From the NCBI RefSeq assembly GCF_014644295.1, contig NZ_BMKK01000001.1, positions 310,001 through 374,000 of the forward strand: 64,000 nt of DNA, written 5' to 3'. Below, in pieces: positions 34,239 to 42,626 of this stretch (its first letter is position 1; each line of letters begins with the position of its first letter). The position numbers and the translations under genes are program-made. Origin of the DNA: Emticicia aquatilis (GTDB lineage Bacteria; Bacteroidota; Bacteroidia; Cytophagales; Spirosomataceae). The notes beneath the pieces were generated by a model that saw nothing but the letters and a program-made list of their open reading frames with translations, was not told the origin of the DNA and did no database searches.

Positions 34239-34987
34239 ATTGAAGCATTCTCTTTTATCTCCCTCAACTTCAAATATTTCATCGTAGCATAAACGCTCTG
34301 TGTGAAAGCCCAAACAAAACCACGATAACCATTCAAAAAATTAAGCCTGATAATATATTCGGTAAAAAATGCAACAGGAAACTTCGTAACGACTTTGAGT
34401 AAAGATGCTTTTTTGCCCTTTTTATACAATTCGTTTGCTCCACGAGACGAGTAATTATTCATTTTCTGAAAAACCTCCGCCAAATCGACATAGCTATAAT
34501 GCAACACATGATTTTTTAGGGTCGCAATTTTTCCATTCAAAACCACATCTTCGTGAACTTCTCGGTCGTTATAATTTCCGTATTTTTTATTAAAAAGTCG
34601 TAAATGAGGCATTTTGTACTCACGCCCGTATCGCATTATTCCGCCCAGAAAAACAAGCGTATTAGGCACCATATATCCTTGATATTCAGGATTTTGTAAA
34701 GAAACATCAATTTCTTTTTTTAATTTTTCGCTCACAACTTCGTCAGAATCTACGATAAAAATCCAGTCGTTTTGGGCTTGGTCAACGGCAAAACGTTTTT
34801 GTGTACCAAAACCATCAAATTTTCGGTATTGAGTCTTACAACCAAACTCGTTGGCAATACTTAGGGTTTCGTCGGTACTGCCACTATCTACTACTACAAT
34901 CTCATCGGCCCAACCTTTTATCGACTCCAAAACTTGTCTAATCGTACGAACATTATTAAGCGTAATAATTACTACCGAAACTTTCAT
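34229..34987 (-). CDS. Family 2 glycosyltransferase
   Basis: A 252-residue cytoplasmic GT-A enzyme. The nucleotide-sugar motifs VSVVIITLNNVRTIRQVL (3-20), VVVDSGSTDETL (about 32-43) and the metal-binding FIVDSDEVV (about 77-85) are present, and EVHEDVVLNGKIATLKNHVLHYSY fits the KdtX/WaaE group that adds sugars to the lipopolysaccharide core. A membrane-associating basic/aromatic C-terminus follows. Acceptor not determined. First gene of a minus-strand run with the phosphoesterase. Confidence 0.9.
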   Translation of the reverse strand: MKVSVVIITLNNVRTIRQVLESIKGWADEIVVVDSGSTDETLSIANEFGCKTQYRKFDGFGTQKRFAVDQAQNDWIFIVDSDEVVSEKLKKEIDVSLQNPEYQGYMVPNTLVFLGGIMRYGREYKMPHLRLFNKKYGNYNDREVHEDVVLNGKIATLKNHVLHYSYVDLAEVFQKMNNYSSRGANELYKKGKKASLLKVVTKFPVAFFTEYIIRLNFLNGYRGFVWAFTQSVYATMKYLKLREIKENASMIE

Positions 34988-35140
34988 TCATCAATGGTTT
35001 TTTGCCAAAGTTAAGGTTTTTGATTTTTCAATCGTAATTTTGTTGAATAATTTGAAACCATAAGTTTTCGTCATTCTTGAATCTTCATTGACAAAACCAA
35101 CGTAAATGATTTGTGTTCAAATAAAAACTAAAAATTTAAC

Positions 35141-35446
35141 ATGAAAACAATCATCATTTCGATTGCCATTGGCTTGTCAGCCATAAGTTTTAACAAGAAG
35201 AATCAAGAATCTACTGGAAAAGAGATTTTCGAGAAAAACTGTGCAAAATGTCACGGAAAAGATGGCACAAAACGCCTTTTAGGAGCAAAAAACCTTCAAA
35301 AAAGCGTATTGACTACCACCGAAAACTATGAAATCATTACCAACGGAAAAGGTAAAATGCCCAGTTGGAAGGAAAAATTAAGTACCGAACAAATCAACCA
35401 AGTGATTGAATATTTGGCTGTTTTGAAGCAAAAAACCAAAGAATAA
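35141..35446 (+). CDS. Small periplasmic cytochrome c
   Basis: A 101-residue class I c-type cytochrome: short signal-like start (about 1-17), haem site CAKCH (34-38), and probable axial methionine M73 in GKGKMPSW. It carries electrons in the periplasm. The stop codon shares one base with the tatD start (TAATG), so the two are probably cotranscribed, although their roles are unrelated. Confidence 0.88.
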   Translation: MKTIIISIAIGLSAISFNKKNQESTGKEIFEKNCAKCHGKDGTKRLLGAKNLQKSVLTTTENYEIITNGKGKMPSWKEKLSTEQINQVIEYLAVLKQKTKE

Positions 35447-36234
35447 TGATAGAAACCCACGCTCACATTTACGATGAGCAATTTGATGAAGACCGCAATG
35501 CCATGCTCGAACGTGCATTTGCGGCAGGAGTAAAACAAATCTGGATGCCAAACTGCGACCACGAAACGATTGATGGCATGTTGGCTCTCGAACAACAATA
35601 CCTCGATGTATGTCATGCCATGATGGGTGTGCATCCGTGTTATGTGAAAGAGAATTTTGAAGAAGAATTGGCCGTAGTTGAGCAGTGGCTCGAACGCCGA
35701 AAGTTTATCATGATTGGCGAAATTGGCCTTGATTTCTACTGGGATTTGACTTTTGTGGCTCAGCAAGAGGAAGTTTTTTTACGTCAACTGGCTCTGGCCA
35801 AGAAATATAATTTGCCGATTTGTATTCATTCTCGCAACTCAAAAAACAACGAGCATAATGCTATCTTGCGTTGTATCGAGCTAATCAAGCAATTTGGCTG
35901 GGCCGATTTAAGAGGTATATTTCATTGTTTTTCGGGAAACTTGGAGGAAGCTCAGAAAATAATCGAAATCAACTTTTTGTTGGGAATTGGTGGCGTGGCT
36001 ACCTTCAAAAATGGCGGAATGGACACGATTCTACCGCATATTGATTTGAAACACATCGTTCTCGAAACCGACTCGCCTTATCTTGCTCCAGTTCCGTATC
36101 GTGGCAAACGAAACGAAGTAGTTTATATAGAGTTGGTAGCTCGCCGAATTGCCGAAATCAAAGCAATAGATTTCGAGGAAGTTGTACAACAAACTACCCA
36201 AAATGCCTTATCTTTGGTCGGTCTAAAATTATAA
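35446..36234 (+). CDS. tatD: TatD-family metal-dependent hydrolase
   Basis: A 262-residue TIM-barrel nuclease. Metal ligands: H4 and H6 in ETHAHIYD, the glutamate in IGEIGLDFY (about 87-95), H in CIHSRNS, H in GIFHCFSG, and D in LETDSPYLAP. TatD proteins are 3'-5' DNases acting in repair or stress. Normal length. Start overlaps the cytochrome c stop by one base. Placement among the TatD/YcfH/YjjV paralogues is not certain. Confidence 0.9.
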   Translation: MIETHAHIYDEQFDEDRNAMLERAFAAGVKQIWMPNCDHETIDGMLALEQQYLDVCHAMMGVHPCYVKENFEEELAVVEQWLERRKFIMIGEIGLDFYWDLTFVAQQEEVFLRQLALAKKYNLPICIHSRNSKNNEHNAILRCIELIKQFGWADLRGIFHCFSGNLEEAQKIIEINFLLGIGGVATFKNGGMDTILPHIDLKHIVLETDSPYLAPVPYRGKRNEVVYIELVARRIAEIKAIDFEEVVQQTTQNALSLVGLKL

Positions 36235-36237
36235 GTT

Positions 36238-37104
36238 TTGAATCTAAAAACTATACTCCTCGGAATTCTTTTTGCGGCCTTATGGGCGTCAGCATCGGCA
36301 GCAGCCAAAATTGGCTTGCGTTCGGTTGAGCCTTTGGTGCTTTTTCAAGTTCGTTTTCTGGTGGCTGGAATAGGTATGCTTGCCTATTCTTATTTCATTC
36401 ACAAAGATAGACTTCCGCAAGGCAAAGAATGGAAAGAACTAACGATTTTTGGTTTATTGAACGTAACACTCTACCTAAGTTTTTTTGTACTGGGTGTGAG
36501 CGAAGTAGCGGCTGGAATCGGTAGCCTTTCAACAGCTACGAACCCACTGTTTATCAGTATTTTATCCGCCGTTTGGTTGGGTAGAAAAGTAAAATCTTCG
36601 GAGTGGATGGCAGTTATTTTGGGCATGATTGGCGTAGGACTGGCTTGTTATCCGCTCATTCAAAATAGTTATGCCACACCATTGGGTTTGCTGTATATGT
36701 TTTTGTGTATGCTCTCCTACTCTATCGGCACTATTTACTACTCAAATATTGATTGGAAACTTTCACGCACGGCCATCAACGGTTGGCAAGTTTTCTTGGG
36801 TGGATTGCTGATGTTGCCACTTACATTTTTGATGCACAAAAAACCTAATAATTATGACCTAATATTCTATTTATCAGAGTTTTGGCTCATTGTTCCAGTC
36901 TCAGTTATAGCCGTAAATCTTTGGTTATATTTATTAAAAGTCGATGCTATAAAAGCTTCTTTTTTCTTATTTTTATGTCCAATTTTTGGTTTCGCCTACT
37001 CTTATTTTCTTCTCGATGAGCCCATTACTTACCACACTTTTCTTGGTACTGCGTTAGTGATTGTGGGGCTGTATGTTGGTCAGCGAGAGAAACTTAGTAA
37101 ATGA
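36238..37104 (+). CDS. EamA-family (DMT) transporter
   Basis: A 288-residue membrane protein with ten hydrophobic segments in two EamA repeats (about 1-135 and 147-283). It uses a TTG start 3 bp after the tatD stop; the next ATG is about 40 residues inside and would remove the first segment. Drug/metabolite transporters export amino acids or other small molecules; substrate unknown. Last gene of the cytochrome-tatD-eamA run. Confidence 0.88.
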   Translation: MNLKTILLGILFAALWASASAAAKIGLRSVEPLVLFQVRFLVAGIGMLAYSYFIHKDRLPQGKEWKELTIFGLLNVTLYLSFFVLGVSEVAAGIGSLSTATNPLFISILSAVWLGRKVKSSEWMAVILGMIGVGLACYPLIQNSYATPLGLLYMFLCMLSYSIGTIYYSNIDWKLSRTAINGWQVFLGGLLMLPLTFLMHKKPNNYDLIFYLSEFWLIVPVSVIAVNLWLYLLKVDAIKASFFLFLCPIFGFAYSYFLLDEPITYHTFLGTALVIVGLYVGQREKLSK

Positions 37105-37115
37105 ATCTAAAAGCA

Positions 37116-37343
37116 TTAATCTGGCTCTTCATAAGGTTTGGAGGCATCAAATTCAATTATATCTCCTGGTTGGCAATCTAATGCTCGGCAAATAGCATCG
37201 AGGGTTTCTAAGCGAATGGCTCTTGCTTTTCCAGTTTTTAAAATTGACATATTGGATAACGTTATACCAACTTTTTCTGCTAACTCTGACAACGACATTT
37301 TTCTCTTAGCCATCATCACATCAATATTCACAATTATTGCCAT
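37116..37343 (-). CDS. Small XRE-family (Cro/C1, YozG-like) regulator
   Basis: A 75-residue helix-turn-helix protein (KMSLSELAEKVGITLSNMSILKTGKARAIRLETLD in short form; HTH about 15-60) with the YozG-type end ALDCQPGDIIEF. It lies 3 bp after the DUF2975 membrane gene, and this pair is a recurrent arrangement in many bacteria. The pair probably works as a membrane sensor and its DNA-binding partner, by inference. Confidence 0.88.
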   Translation of the reverse strand: MAIIVNIDVMMAKRKMSLSELAEKVGITLSNMSILKTGKARAIRLETLDAICRALDCQPGDIIEFDASKPYEEPD

Positions 37344-37346
37344 TTC

Positions 37347-38435
37347 TCAGATAGTTCGTTCGTTGTCTTTCTCGATTTTCATGCCGTATTTAAAAACTTG
37401 TGCCAATGCTATACAAAATAAGCCAACGATTAGGTAGATTATAGGCACAATACATTCTTCAAATGTGATATTATCATACGGTGCCGCATTTTTCACTGCT
37501 AAATACTTGGTAATCAAATATTTTTGATGGAATGTATATAAAAACCAAAGTAGTAAATTGAGCAAAAAAATAAACCCAATCCAAGTAAATACTCTACCTT
37601 GACGGTCAGAAAAAATCTCCCCCTTTGAAAGTCTAACAAAGAATCGATGTAGCAAAAAAGTTACACTAAAAATTACAAATAATAAATAAAAAAAAGAGAA
37701 TAATGACATGAAATAAATTAACTTATCTTCAAAAGTACCTTTTCCCGTTGCAATTATTTCAATTTTTGGTTTATCAGCAATTTTTGTTAAAATAACATTC
37801 TGCGATAAAACAACTTCTGGTGGTAAGTTTGAATTGCTAAAATCTCTTGATAATTGCATTGCTTCATCACCGTAATTTATTTTCTCATCACTAAAAAAAT
37901 TAATACCTCCTTTTATTGGGAGAGACATTCTTGTAGCACCATGAGAACTCATTGAACCTGTACTGTCAAAATAAGCAGAGGTCAAATGCCCTATTTTTAG
38001 GAGTGAATCTGTGTATTTTATGTTGGAGTTCAACCTATCCATCTCTAATTTCAATTGCATTTCAAAAACCCAATTCGGGTTTGCTTTATTCAAACTATCA
38101 ATACTCTTCGTATAGATTAATTTACCATTTTGATAAAATTTAAGTTGTTTGTTTCTGGCAATTAGAGAATCTGCTACCTTCTTTAATTTGGGAGAATAAA
38201 TCTGACTACTCATGCTGGAAAATTCCGAACCTTTATGTCTATTTGCTAAAGCCACAGCGTGCTTATAATAACCCGCAGTATCAAGTTGAAGTCTATTCTC
38301 TCCAAATAAATGTTTAAAACCACCCAGAGAAGATATAATAGCAATTGGATAAATTATAAATAGCAGAACTTGAATCCAAAGAATGATTCGTAAAACAAGT
38401 GCAATTCGTCCAAAGATTTTAGGAGTAGATTTCAT
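37347..38435 (-). CDS. DUF2975 membrane protein
   Basis: A 362-residue protein with an N-terminal membrane segment (about 13-36), a large predicted outside domain (about 45-235) and three more segments (about 240-262, 285-305, 327-347). The C-terminal pattern LSKGEIFSDRQGRVFTWIG and ALAQVFKYGMKIEKDNERTI is diagnostic of DUF2975. Most family members are about 160-200 residues, so the large loop is an insertion; it may sense an external signal. Partner of the XRE gene 3 bp downstream. Confidence 0.85.
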   Translation of the reverse strand: MKSTPKIFGRIALVLRIILWIQVLLFIIYPIAIISSLGGFKHLFGENRLQLDTAGYYKHAVALANRHKGSEFSSMSSQIYSPKLKKVADSLIARNKQLKFYQNGKLIYTKSIDSLNKANPNWVFEMQLKLEMDRLNSNIKYTDSLLKIGHLTSAYFDSTGSMSSHGATRMSLPIKGGINFFSDEKINYGDEAMQLSRDFSNSNLPPEVVLSQNVILTKIADKPKIEIIATGKGTFEDKLIYFMSLFSFFYLLFVIFSVTFLLHRFFVRLSKGEIFSDRQGRVFTWIGFIFLLNLLLWFLYTFHQKYLITKYLAVKNAAPYDNITFEECIVPIIYLIVGLFCIALAQVFKYGMKIEKDNERTI

Positions 38436-38654
38436 ATATCGATAGGATTTTTTGTAAATCTATCAAACTATTTATTATAAGTCAAGTATTTTTTATTGTT
38501 TTACAACAAATTATCATTACAAATCAATATAAAAGTCTTTATAGAAGTTTTTAAAATTATCCATTAAAATTAAACCTTTCATCAAGTTTTTGGTCAAAAA
38601 GTAACATTTTGTGGCTAACTTCGTTTAAGCATAAGATTCTACTGACCAATTTCT

Positions 38655-40004
38655 ATGAAATATACACTTTTATCAACGCTATCTGCTGCCGTGGTTCTGA
38701 CTGCGACGCTGATGAATTCTTGCACTCAGAAAGAGCAAATTTCAGCCAACTCTGCCAGTTTTGATTTAATACAAGCAAAGATTCTGACAAAAAGCTGTGC
38801 CATTACTGGTTGCCATGCCTCCGAGACTGACGGTACTTATGCTCAACACAAATTAGTTCTGGCCAAAGGACAAGCCTATAAAAATCTTTTTGGTATCGAC
38901 CCAACAAATATCGGGGCAAAACAAGATGGTTTAAAACGAGTAAAGGCATTCAAATCGCTCGAAAGTTTATTGTATCACAAGCTTTTTTATGACACAAACC
39001 ACCATAATGGTAAAAGCTATGGAGCAATCATGCCTCTCGGTGGAGATTTATTATCGGTTGGGCAAATTGAATTTGTTAGACGTTGGATAGAAGCTGGAGC
39101 TCCCGAAACTGGTAGTGTTGCCGATGCCTCTTTGCTCGATGATACTACTCCAAGCACCGCAACATTTACGAGTTTGCCTGTTCCAGCAGCAGGCACTGGC
39201 TACCAGATGACTTTAGATAAGTTTGAGGTTGCCCCCGATTTTGAGCGTGAGTTTTTTGTCAGGAAACCTTTGGGTAACACCGAAACTGTCTATGTCAATC
39301 GAGTACAAATAAGTATGCGTCCAGGAAGCCACCACTTTATTTTATACGGTTTCAGAAATAATGTAAATCTCGCCCCACTCAACCAAGTACGTGATTTACG
39401 CAATTCCGACGGCTCATATAATATTGTCACATTTGCTCAAATGGGCAATCACGTTTTTAATTTCGGAGGAAGTGAAGCCAACTCTGATTATACTTTTCCA
39501 GAAGGCACAGCCGTTGAAGTCCCTGCCAATGCCACTTTCGATATGAACTCGCACTATTACAATAAAGGCACAAAAGCACTATCAGGCGAGGTAAATATCA
39601 ACCTTTTTACAACCAAAAAGGAAAATGTTAAGAATGTTCTAAAAGTGATTGATTTTGGCAATCAAAACTTGTCGATTCCACCAAAAGCAAGAACAGTATT
39701 GACAAAGGATTTTACTTTCGATAAAAATGTAAAAATCGTGATGCTCTTTTCACATACACACAAATTTGGTGAAAAATTTGAGATTTTAATCAAGGGTGGT
39801 GTAAGAAATGGTGAGGTAGTTTATACCTCTACCAACTGGGAACACCCCGAAAAAATCAATTATTCGCCTTACATTTCGCTCAAAAAAGGCGAGGGATTGA
39901 CTTCAAGAATTACTTACAACAATACTTCTGATAAAACCGTAAAATTCGGACTTACCACCGAAGACGAAATGGGGATAATTTTTGGCTATTACTACGAGGA
40001 ATAA
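38655..40004 (+). CDS. Lipoprotein fusing a cytochrome c-like domain to a PHM-type copper monooxygenase fold
   Basis: A 449-residue lipoprotein (C23 in NSC). The N-terminal domain (about 33-150) has a CX4CH haem-type site (C48, C53, H54) and a candidate axial M126. The C-terminal domain (about 180-447) keeps the copper ligands of type II ascorbate-dependent monooxygenases in order: H226 and H227 (SHHF), H300 (NSHYYN), H367 and H369 (SHTHKF) and M439 (DEMG). In peptidylglycine hydroxylating monooxygenase these hold CuH and CuM. A built-in haem electron donor for the copper site is an inference; the substrate is unknown. Confidence 0.75.
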   Translation: MKYTLLSTLSAAVVLTATLMNSCTQKEQISANSASFDLIQAKILTKSCAITGCHASETDGTYAQHKLVLAKGQAYKNLFGIDPTNIGAKQDGLKRVKAFKSLESLLYHKLFYDTNHHNGKSYGAIMPLGGDLLSVGQIEFVRRWIEAGAPETGSVADASLLDDTTPSTATFTSLPVPAAGTGYQMTLDKFEVAPDFEREFFVRKPLGNTETVYVNRVQISMRPGSHHFILYGFRNNVNLAPLNQVRDLRNSDGSYNIVTFAQMGNHVFNFGGSEANSDYTFPEGTAVEVPANATFDMNSHYYNKGTKALSGEVNINLFTTKKENVKNVLKVIDFGNQNLSIPPKARTVLTKDFTFDKNVKIVMLFSHTHKFGEKFEILIKGGVRNGEVVYTSTNWEHPEKINYSPYISLKKGEGLTSRITYNNTSDKTVKFGLTTEDEMGIIFGYYYEE

Positions 40005-40012
40005 TCAGCAAA

Positions 40013-40058
40013 AAGGAAGGCTTCCAACTGGGCGTCCCCTCGAAGGGAAGCCTTCCTT
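40013..40058. repeat. GGAAGGCTTCC hairpin
   Basis: Perfect 13-bp arms AAGGAAGGCTTCC (40013-40025) and its complement (40046-40058) around a 20-nt loop that itself contains GGGCGTCCC. It lies between the copper-protein gene and the DUF1287 gene. No T-run follows, so it may be a dispersed palindrome rather than a plain terminator. Confidence 0.6.
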
Positions 40059-40074
40059 AAATACAGAATCGCAC

Positions 40075-40656
40075 ATGAAAATAAAACTATTACTATTTTT
40101 ATGCTTCTCGCAAACAGCTTATTCACAACTCAATTTTTCGACAAAACTTTCTGAAGCGGCCGTTGAACTTACGAAGCAAAAGGTAGTATATGACCCCACC
40201 TATTTTGTGATAAAATACCCCAACGGCGATGTGCCGAGCGATAAAGGCGTTTGCACCGATGTAGTTGTAAGAGCTTACCGAAAACTCGGAATTGATTTGC
40301 AAAAAGAGGTTCACGAAGATATGCGAGCCAATTTCAAGAAATATCCTCAGAAATGGAGACTAAAACAAACCGATAAAAACATCGACCACCGCAGAGTTCC
40401 GAATCTCATGACTTTCTTTTCAAGATTCGGAACGGTGAAGTCGATTTCTTCCAACCCAAAAGATTATCAAGCTGGCGATATTATTTGTTGGAATTTAGAA
40501 GGAAATCTCACGCATATAGGCATTGTTATCAATAAAAAATCGGTCGATGGCCAGCGAAATTTGATTGTACATAATATAGGTGCGGGACAAGTAATTGAAG
40601 ATTGCTTGTTTAATTATAAAATTATCGGACATTATGCCTATCAAAAACAGAGGTAG
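40075..40656 (+). CDS. Secreted DUF1287 protein
   Basis: A 193-residue exported protein (signal peptide about 1-17, ending TAYSQ) matching DUF1287: YFVIKYPNGDVPSDKGVCTDVVVRAYR in short form, HEDM, IDHRRVPNL, DIICWNL and THIGIVINK. The Cys in GVCTDV and His in THIGIV suggest an NlpC/P60-like cysteine peptidase fold, perhaps cutting cell-wall peptides; this is family-level reasoning. ATG 40075 begins the signal peptide. A terminator follows. Confidence 0.87.
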   Translation: MKIKLLLFLCFSQTAYSQLNFSTKLSEAAVELTKQKVVYDPTYFVIKYPNGDVPSDKGVCTDVVVRAYRKLGIDLQKEVHEDMRANFKKYPQKWRLKQTDKNIDHRRVPNLMTFFSRFGTVKSISSNPKDYQAGDIICWNLEGNLTHIGIVINKKSVDGQRNLIVHNIGAGQVIEDCLFNYKIIGHYAYQKQR

Positions 40657-40676
40657 TAAACCCTGTGCTAATTATT

Positions 40677-40710
40677 AAGCGTAGCAACTTAAAACTTGCT
40701 ACGCTTTTTT
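40677..40710 (+). terminator. Terminator of the DUF1287 gene
   Basis: An 11-bp perfect stem (AAGCGTAGCAA/TTGCTACGCTT) with an 8-nt loop and a T-run, 20 bp after the stop. Confidence 0.9.
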
Positions 40711-40765
40711 TGTGGATTTCTGATGAAATCTATAAATTACAGCACAAATTGAAAAAGCTATAAAA

Positions 40766-42130
40766 ATGAAATTACTTGTAACTTTCCCCCTCTTCGTGGT
40801 ATGGGGGTTGCTGAACTGTAATAGTTCGCATCAGAAAGACTACGTTCTGCAAACACCCAAGAACAAAAACGTTCCCTACATCATCATTCAATCTGAGAAA
40901 GAAATCGTTGATGACCCAAAGCGAAAAGCTGCCATGAAAATCGTACTAAAAGATAGTACAGTTTTTAAGTCGCCTATCGGAATTGAGCTTCGTGGTGCGA
41001 CTTCGCAGATGTTTTATGACAAAAAATCTTATGGTTTTGAACTTCGCAATGCCAAAGATGAATCATCGGCGGCCTCGCTTTTAGGTTTACCCAAAAACTC
41101 GGCTTGGGTGTTGCACGGTCCTTATGGCGATAAAACCTTGCTCCGAAATACCGTTGCGTATCAACTCTCCAACGACATTGGTCGCTATGCCGCCCGCACA
41201 AAATTTGTGGAGTTAGAAATCAATGGCGAATATTTGGGTTTTTATGTCTTGATGGAAAAACTCAAACAAGACAACGATAGAATCAAAATTGCTAAATTGA
41301 GCAAAAACGATACTACTGCCGAAAAAATCACGGGTGGATATATTCTGAAAATTGACAAAACTGTAGGAAACGACCGCAATGATTCAGATTATAATGAAGA
41401 AAACTCGTTCGTTTCTCAATATGATGCCAAAGGGAAACTCAGCAAACGAAGCAAAACACACTTTTTGTATGAATATCCGAAGGTAAAAAATATTAATCCT
41501 ATTCAACGGAAATACATTCAAAACTACATTTCGACCTTTGAAAATGCCTTAGCTTCCGAAAATTTCAAAGACCCCGAAAAAGGCTATCAAAATTACATTG
41601 ATGTTGATAGTTTCATTGATTTTTTCATCTTGACCGAACTCATGCAAAACCACGATGGCTATCGGCTCAGCACCTATCTACAAAAAGACCGGGGCCAAAA
41701 ACTACAAATGGGCCCAATCTGGGACTTTGACATTGCCTTTGGCTCTGACAATGGTTTTTGTGATGGAATGAATCGCCACGCTTGGGTATTTCAGTACAAT
41801 CAATATTGCTCAGGCGATGCTTGGCTGGTGCCTTTTTGGTGGAAACGTTTAATCTCAGATGAAGCTTTCAAAAACAAACTAATTACAAGATGGAAAGCTT
41901 TGCGAGCAAAACAATTATCTGATAATCAACTCGATAAAACGATTGATGGTTTTAATAAGGAAATTACCGAAAAAGGAATGGTGGCACGAAACTTCGAGCG
42001 ATGGGATATTCTGAATGAAAGAATCACGCCAAATTCAACAAAGGGTTCGCACGAAAAAGAAATTAATAGAATGAAATCTTGGTTGAAAGAACACGCTCAT
42101 TGGATTGATGAAAATATTGAACGATTGTAG
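40766..42130 (+). CDS. CotH-kinase-like lipoprotein
   Basis: A 454-residue lipoprotein (lipobox LLNC near residue 18) with a CotH domain over most of its length: PIGIELRGATSQMFYDKKSYGFEL in short form, KFVELEINGEYLGFYVLMEKL, NHDGYRLSTYLQKDRG and the metal-binding GPIWDFDIAFG. CotH proteins are secreted kinases of spore-coat or host-surface type; in Bacteroidota their targets are unknown. Unlike the copy at 14.6 kb, it keeps the D-x-D-x-x-F-G-like element and lacks the C-terminal adhesion module. Confidence 0.87.
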   Translation: MKLLVTFPLFVVWGLLNCNSSHQKDYVLQTPKNKNVPYIIIQSEKEIVDDPKRKAAMKIVLKDSTVFKSPIGIELRGATSQMFYDKKSYGFELRNAKDESSAASLLGLPKNSAWVLHGPYGDKTLLRNTVAYQLSNDIGRYAARTKFVELEINGEYLGFYVLMEKLKQDNDRIKIAKLSKNDTTAEKITGGYILKIDKTVGNDRNDSDYNEENSFVSQYDAKGKLSKRSKTHFLYEYPKVKNINPIQRKYIQNYISTFENALASENFKDPEKGYQNYIDVDSFIDFFILTELMQNHDGYRLSTYLQKDRGQKLQMGPIWDFDIAFGSDNGFCDGMNRHAWVFQYNQYCSGDAWLVPFWWKRLISDEAFKNKLITRWKALRAKQLSDNQLDKTIDGFNKEITEKGMVARNFERWDILNERITPNSTKGSHEKEINRMKSWLKEHAHWIDENIERL

Positions 42131-42179
42131 TATTTTTTTTCATAAATTTGATGAAGCACTTGTTCAAAACTACAATCAC

Positions 42180-42584
42180 ATGAAAACGCTTTTGACTTTA
42201 CTCCTTTTTTCTTTGAATACTGCCTTTAGTCAGGAAGTAAAAGAAATGGTACGAAGTATTTATTTTGGTGGCGGTAGTGCCTACATCAGTAAACAACAAG
42301 CCCAAGATTTATATGATTTTGTGAAGAACATTAAGCACCTCGAATACTACGAAATCAATATCATGAGCCACACCGATAATATTGGCGGACGTGAATTTAA
42401 CGAATACCTCAGCCGAATGCGAAGTGCCTCGGTGATTGACCTGCTCAAAGCAATGGATATTCCGCAAGAGAAGATTAAATTTAAAGATTTTGCTTTCGAT
42501 GCCCCTGCCTATGACAACAATACATGGGAAGGTCGGGAACGAAACCGAAGGGTTGATATTCAGTTCAAGCCGATTGTTTTCTGA
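42180..42584 (+). CDS. Small secreted OmpA-like C-terminal domain protein
   Basis: A 134-residue exported protein: signal peptide (1-17, ending AFSQ) followed by a single OmpA-like peptidoglycan-binding domain with IYFGGGSAYI, SHTDNIGGREFNEYLSRMRS and the closing RERNRRVDIQF. There is no barrel or lipobox, so it is probably a soluble periplasmic peptidoglycan binder. ATG 42180 is chosen for the signal peptide. It follows the CotH gene by 49 bp. Confidence 0.82.
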   Translation: MKTLLTLLLFSLNTAFSQEVKEMVRSIYFGGGSAYISKQQAQDLYDFVKNIKHLEYYEINIMSHTDNIGGREFNEYLSRMRSASVIDLLKAMDIPQEKIKFKDFAFDAPAYDNNTWEGRERNRRVDIQFKPIVF

Positions 42585-42585
42585 A

Positions 42586-42622
42586 AAAATCCCCATTTGC
42601 TATTGAAACAAATGGGGATTTT
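42586..42622. terminator. Bidirectional terminator
   Basis: A 14-bp perfect stem (AAAATCCCCATTTG/CAAATGGGGATTTT) with a 9-nt loop between convergent genes; A- and T-runs at the ends serve both strands. Confidence 0.9.
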
Positions 42623-42626
42623 CCAA

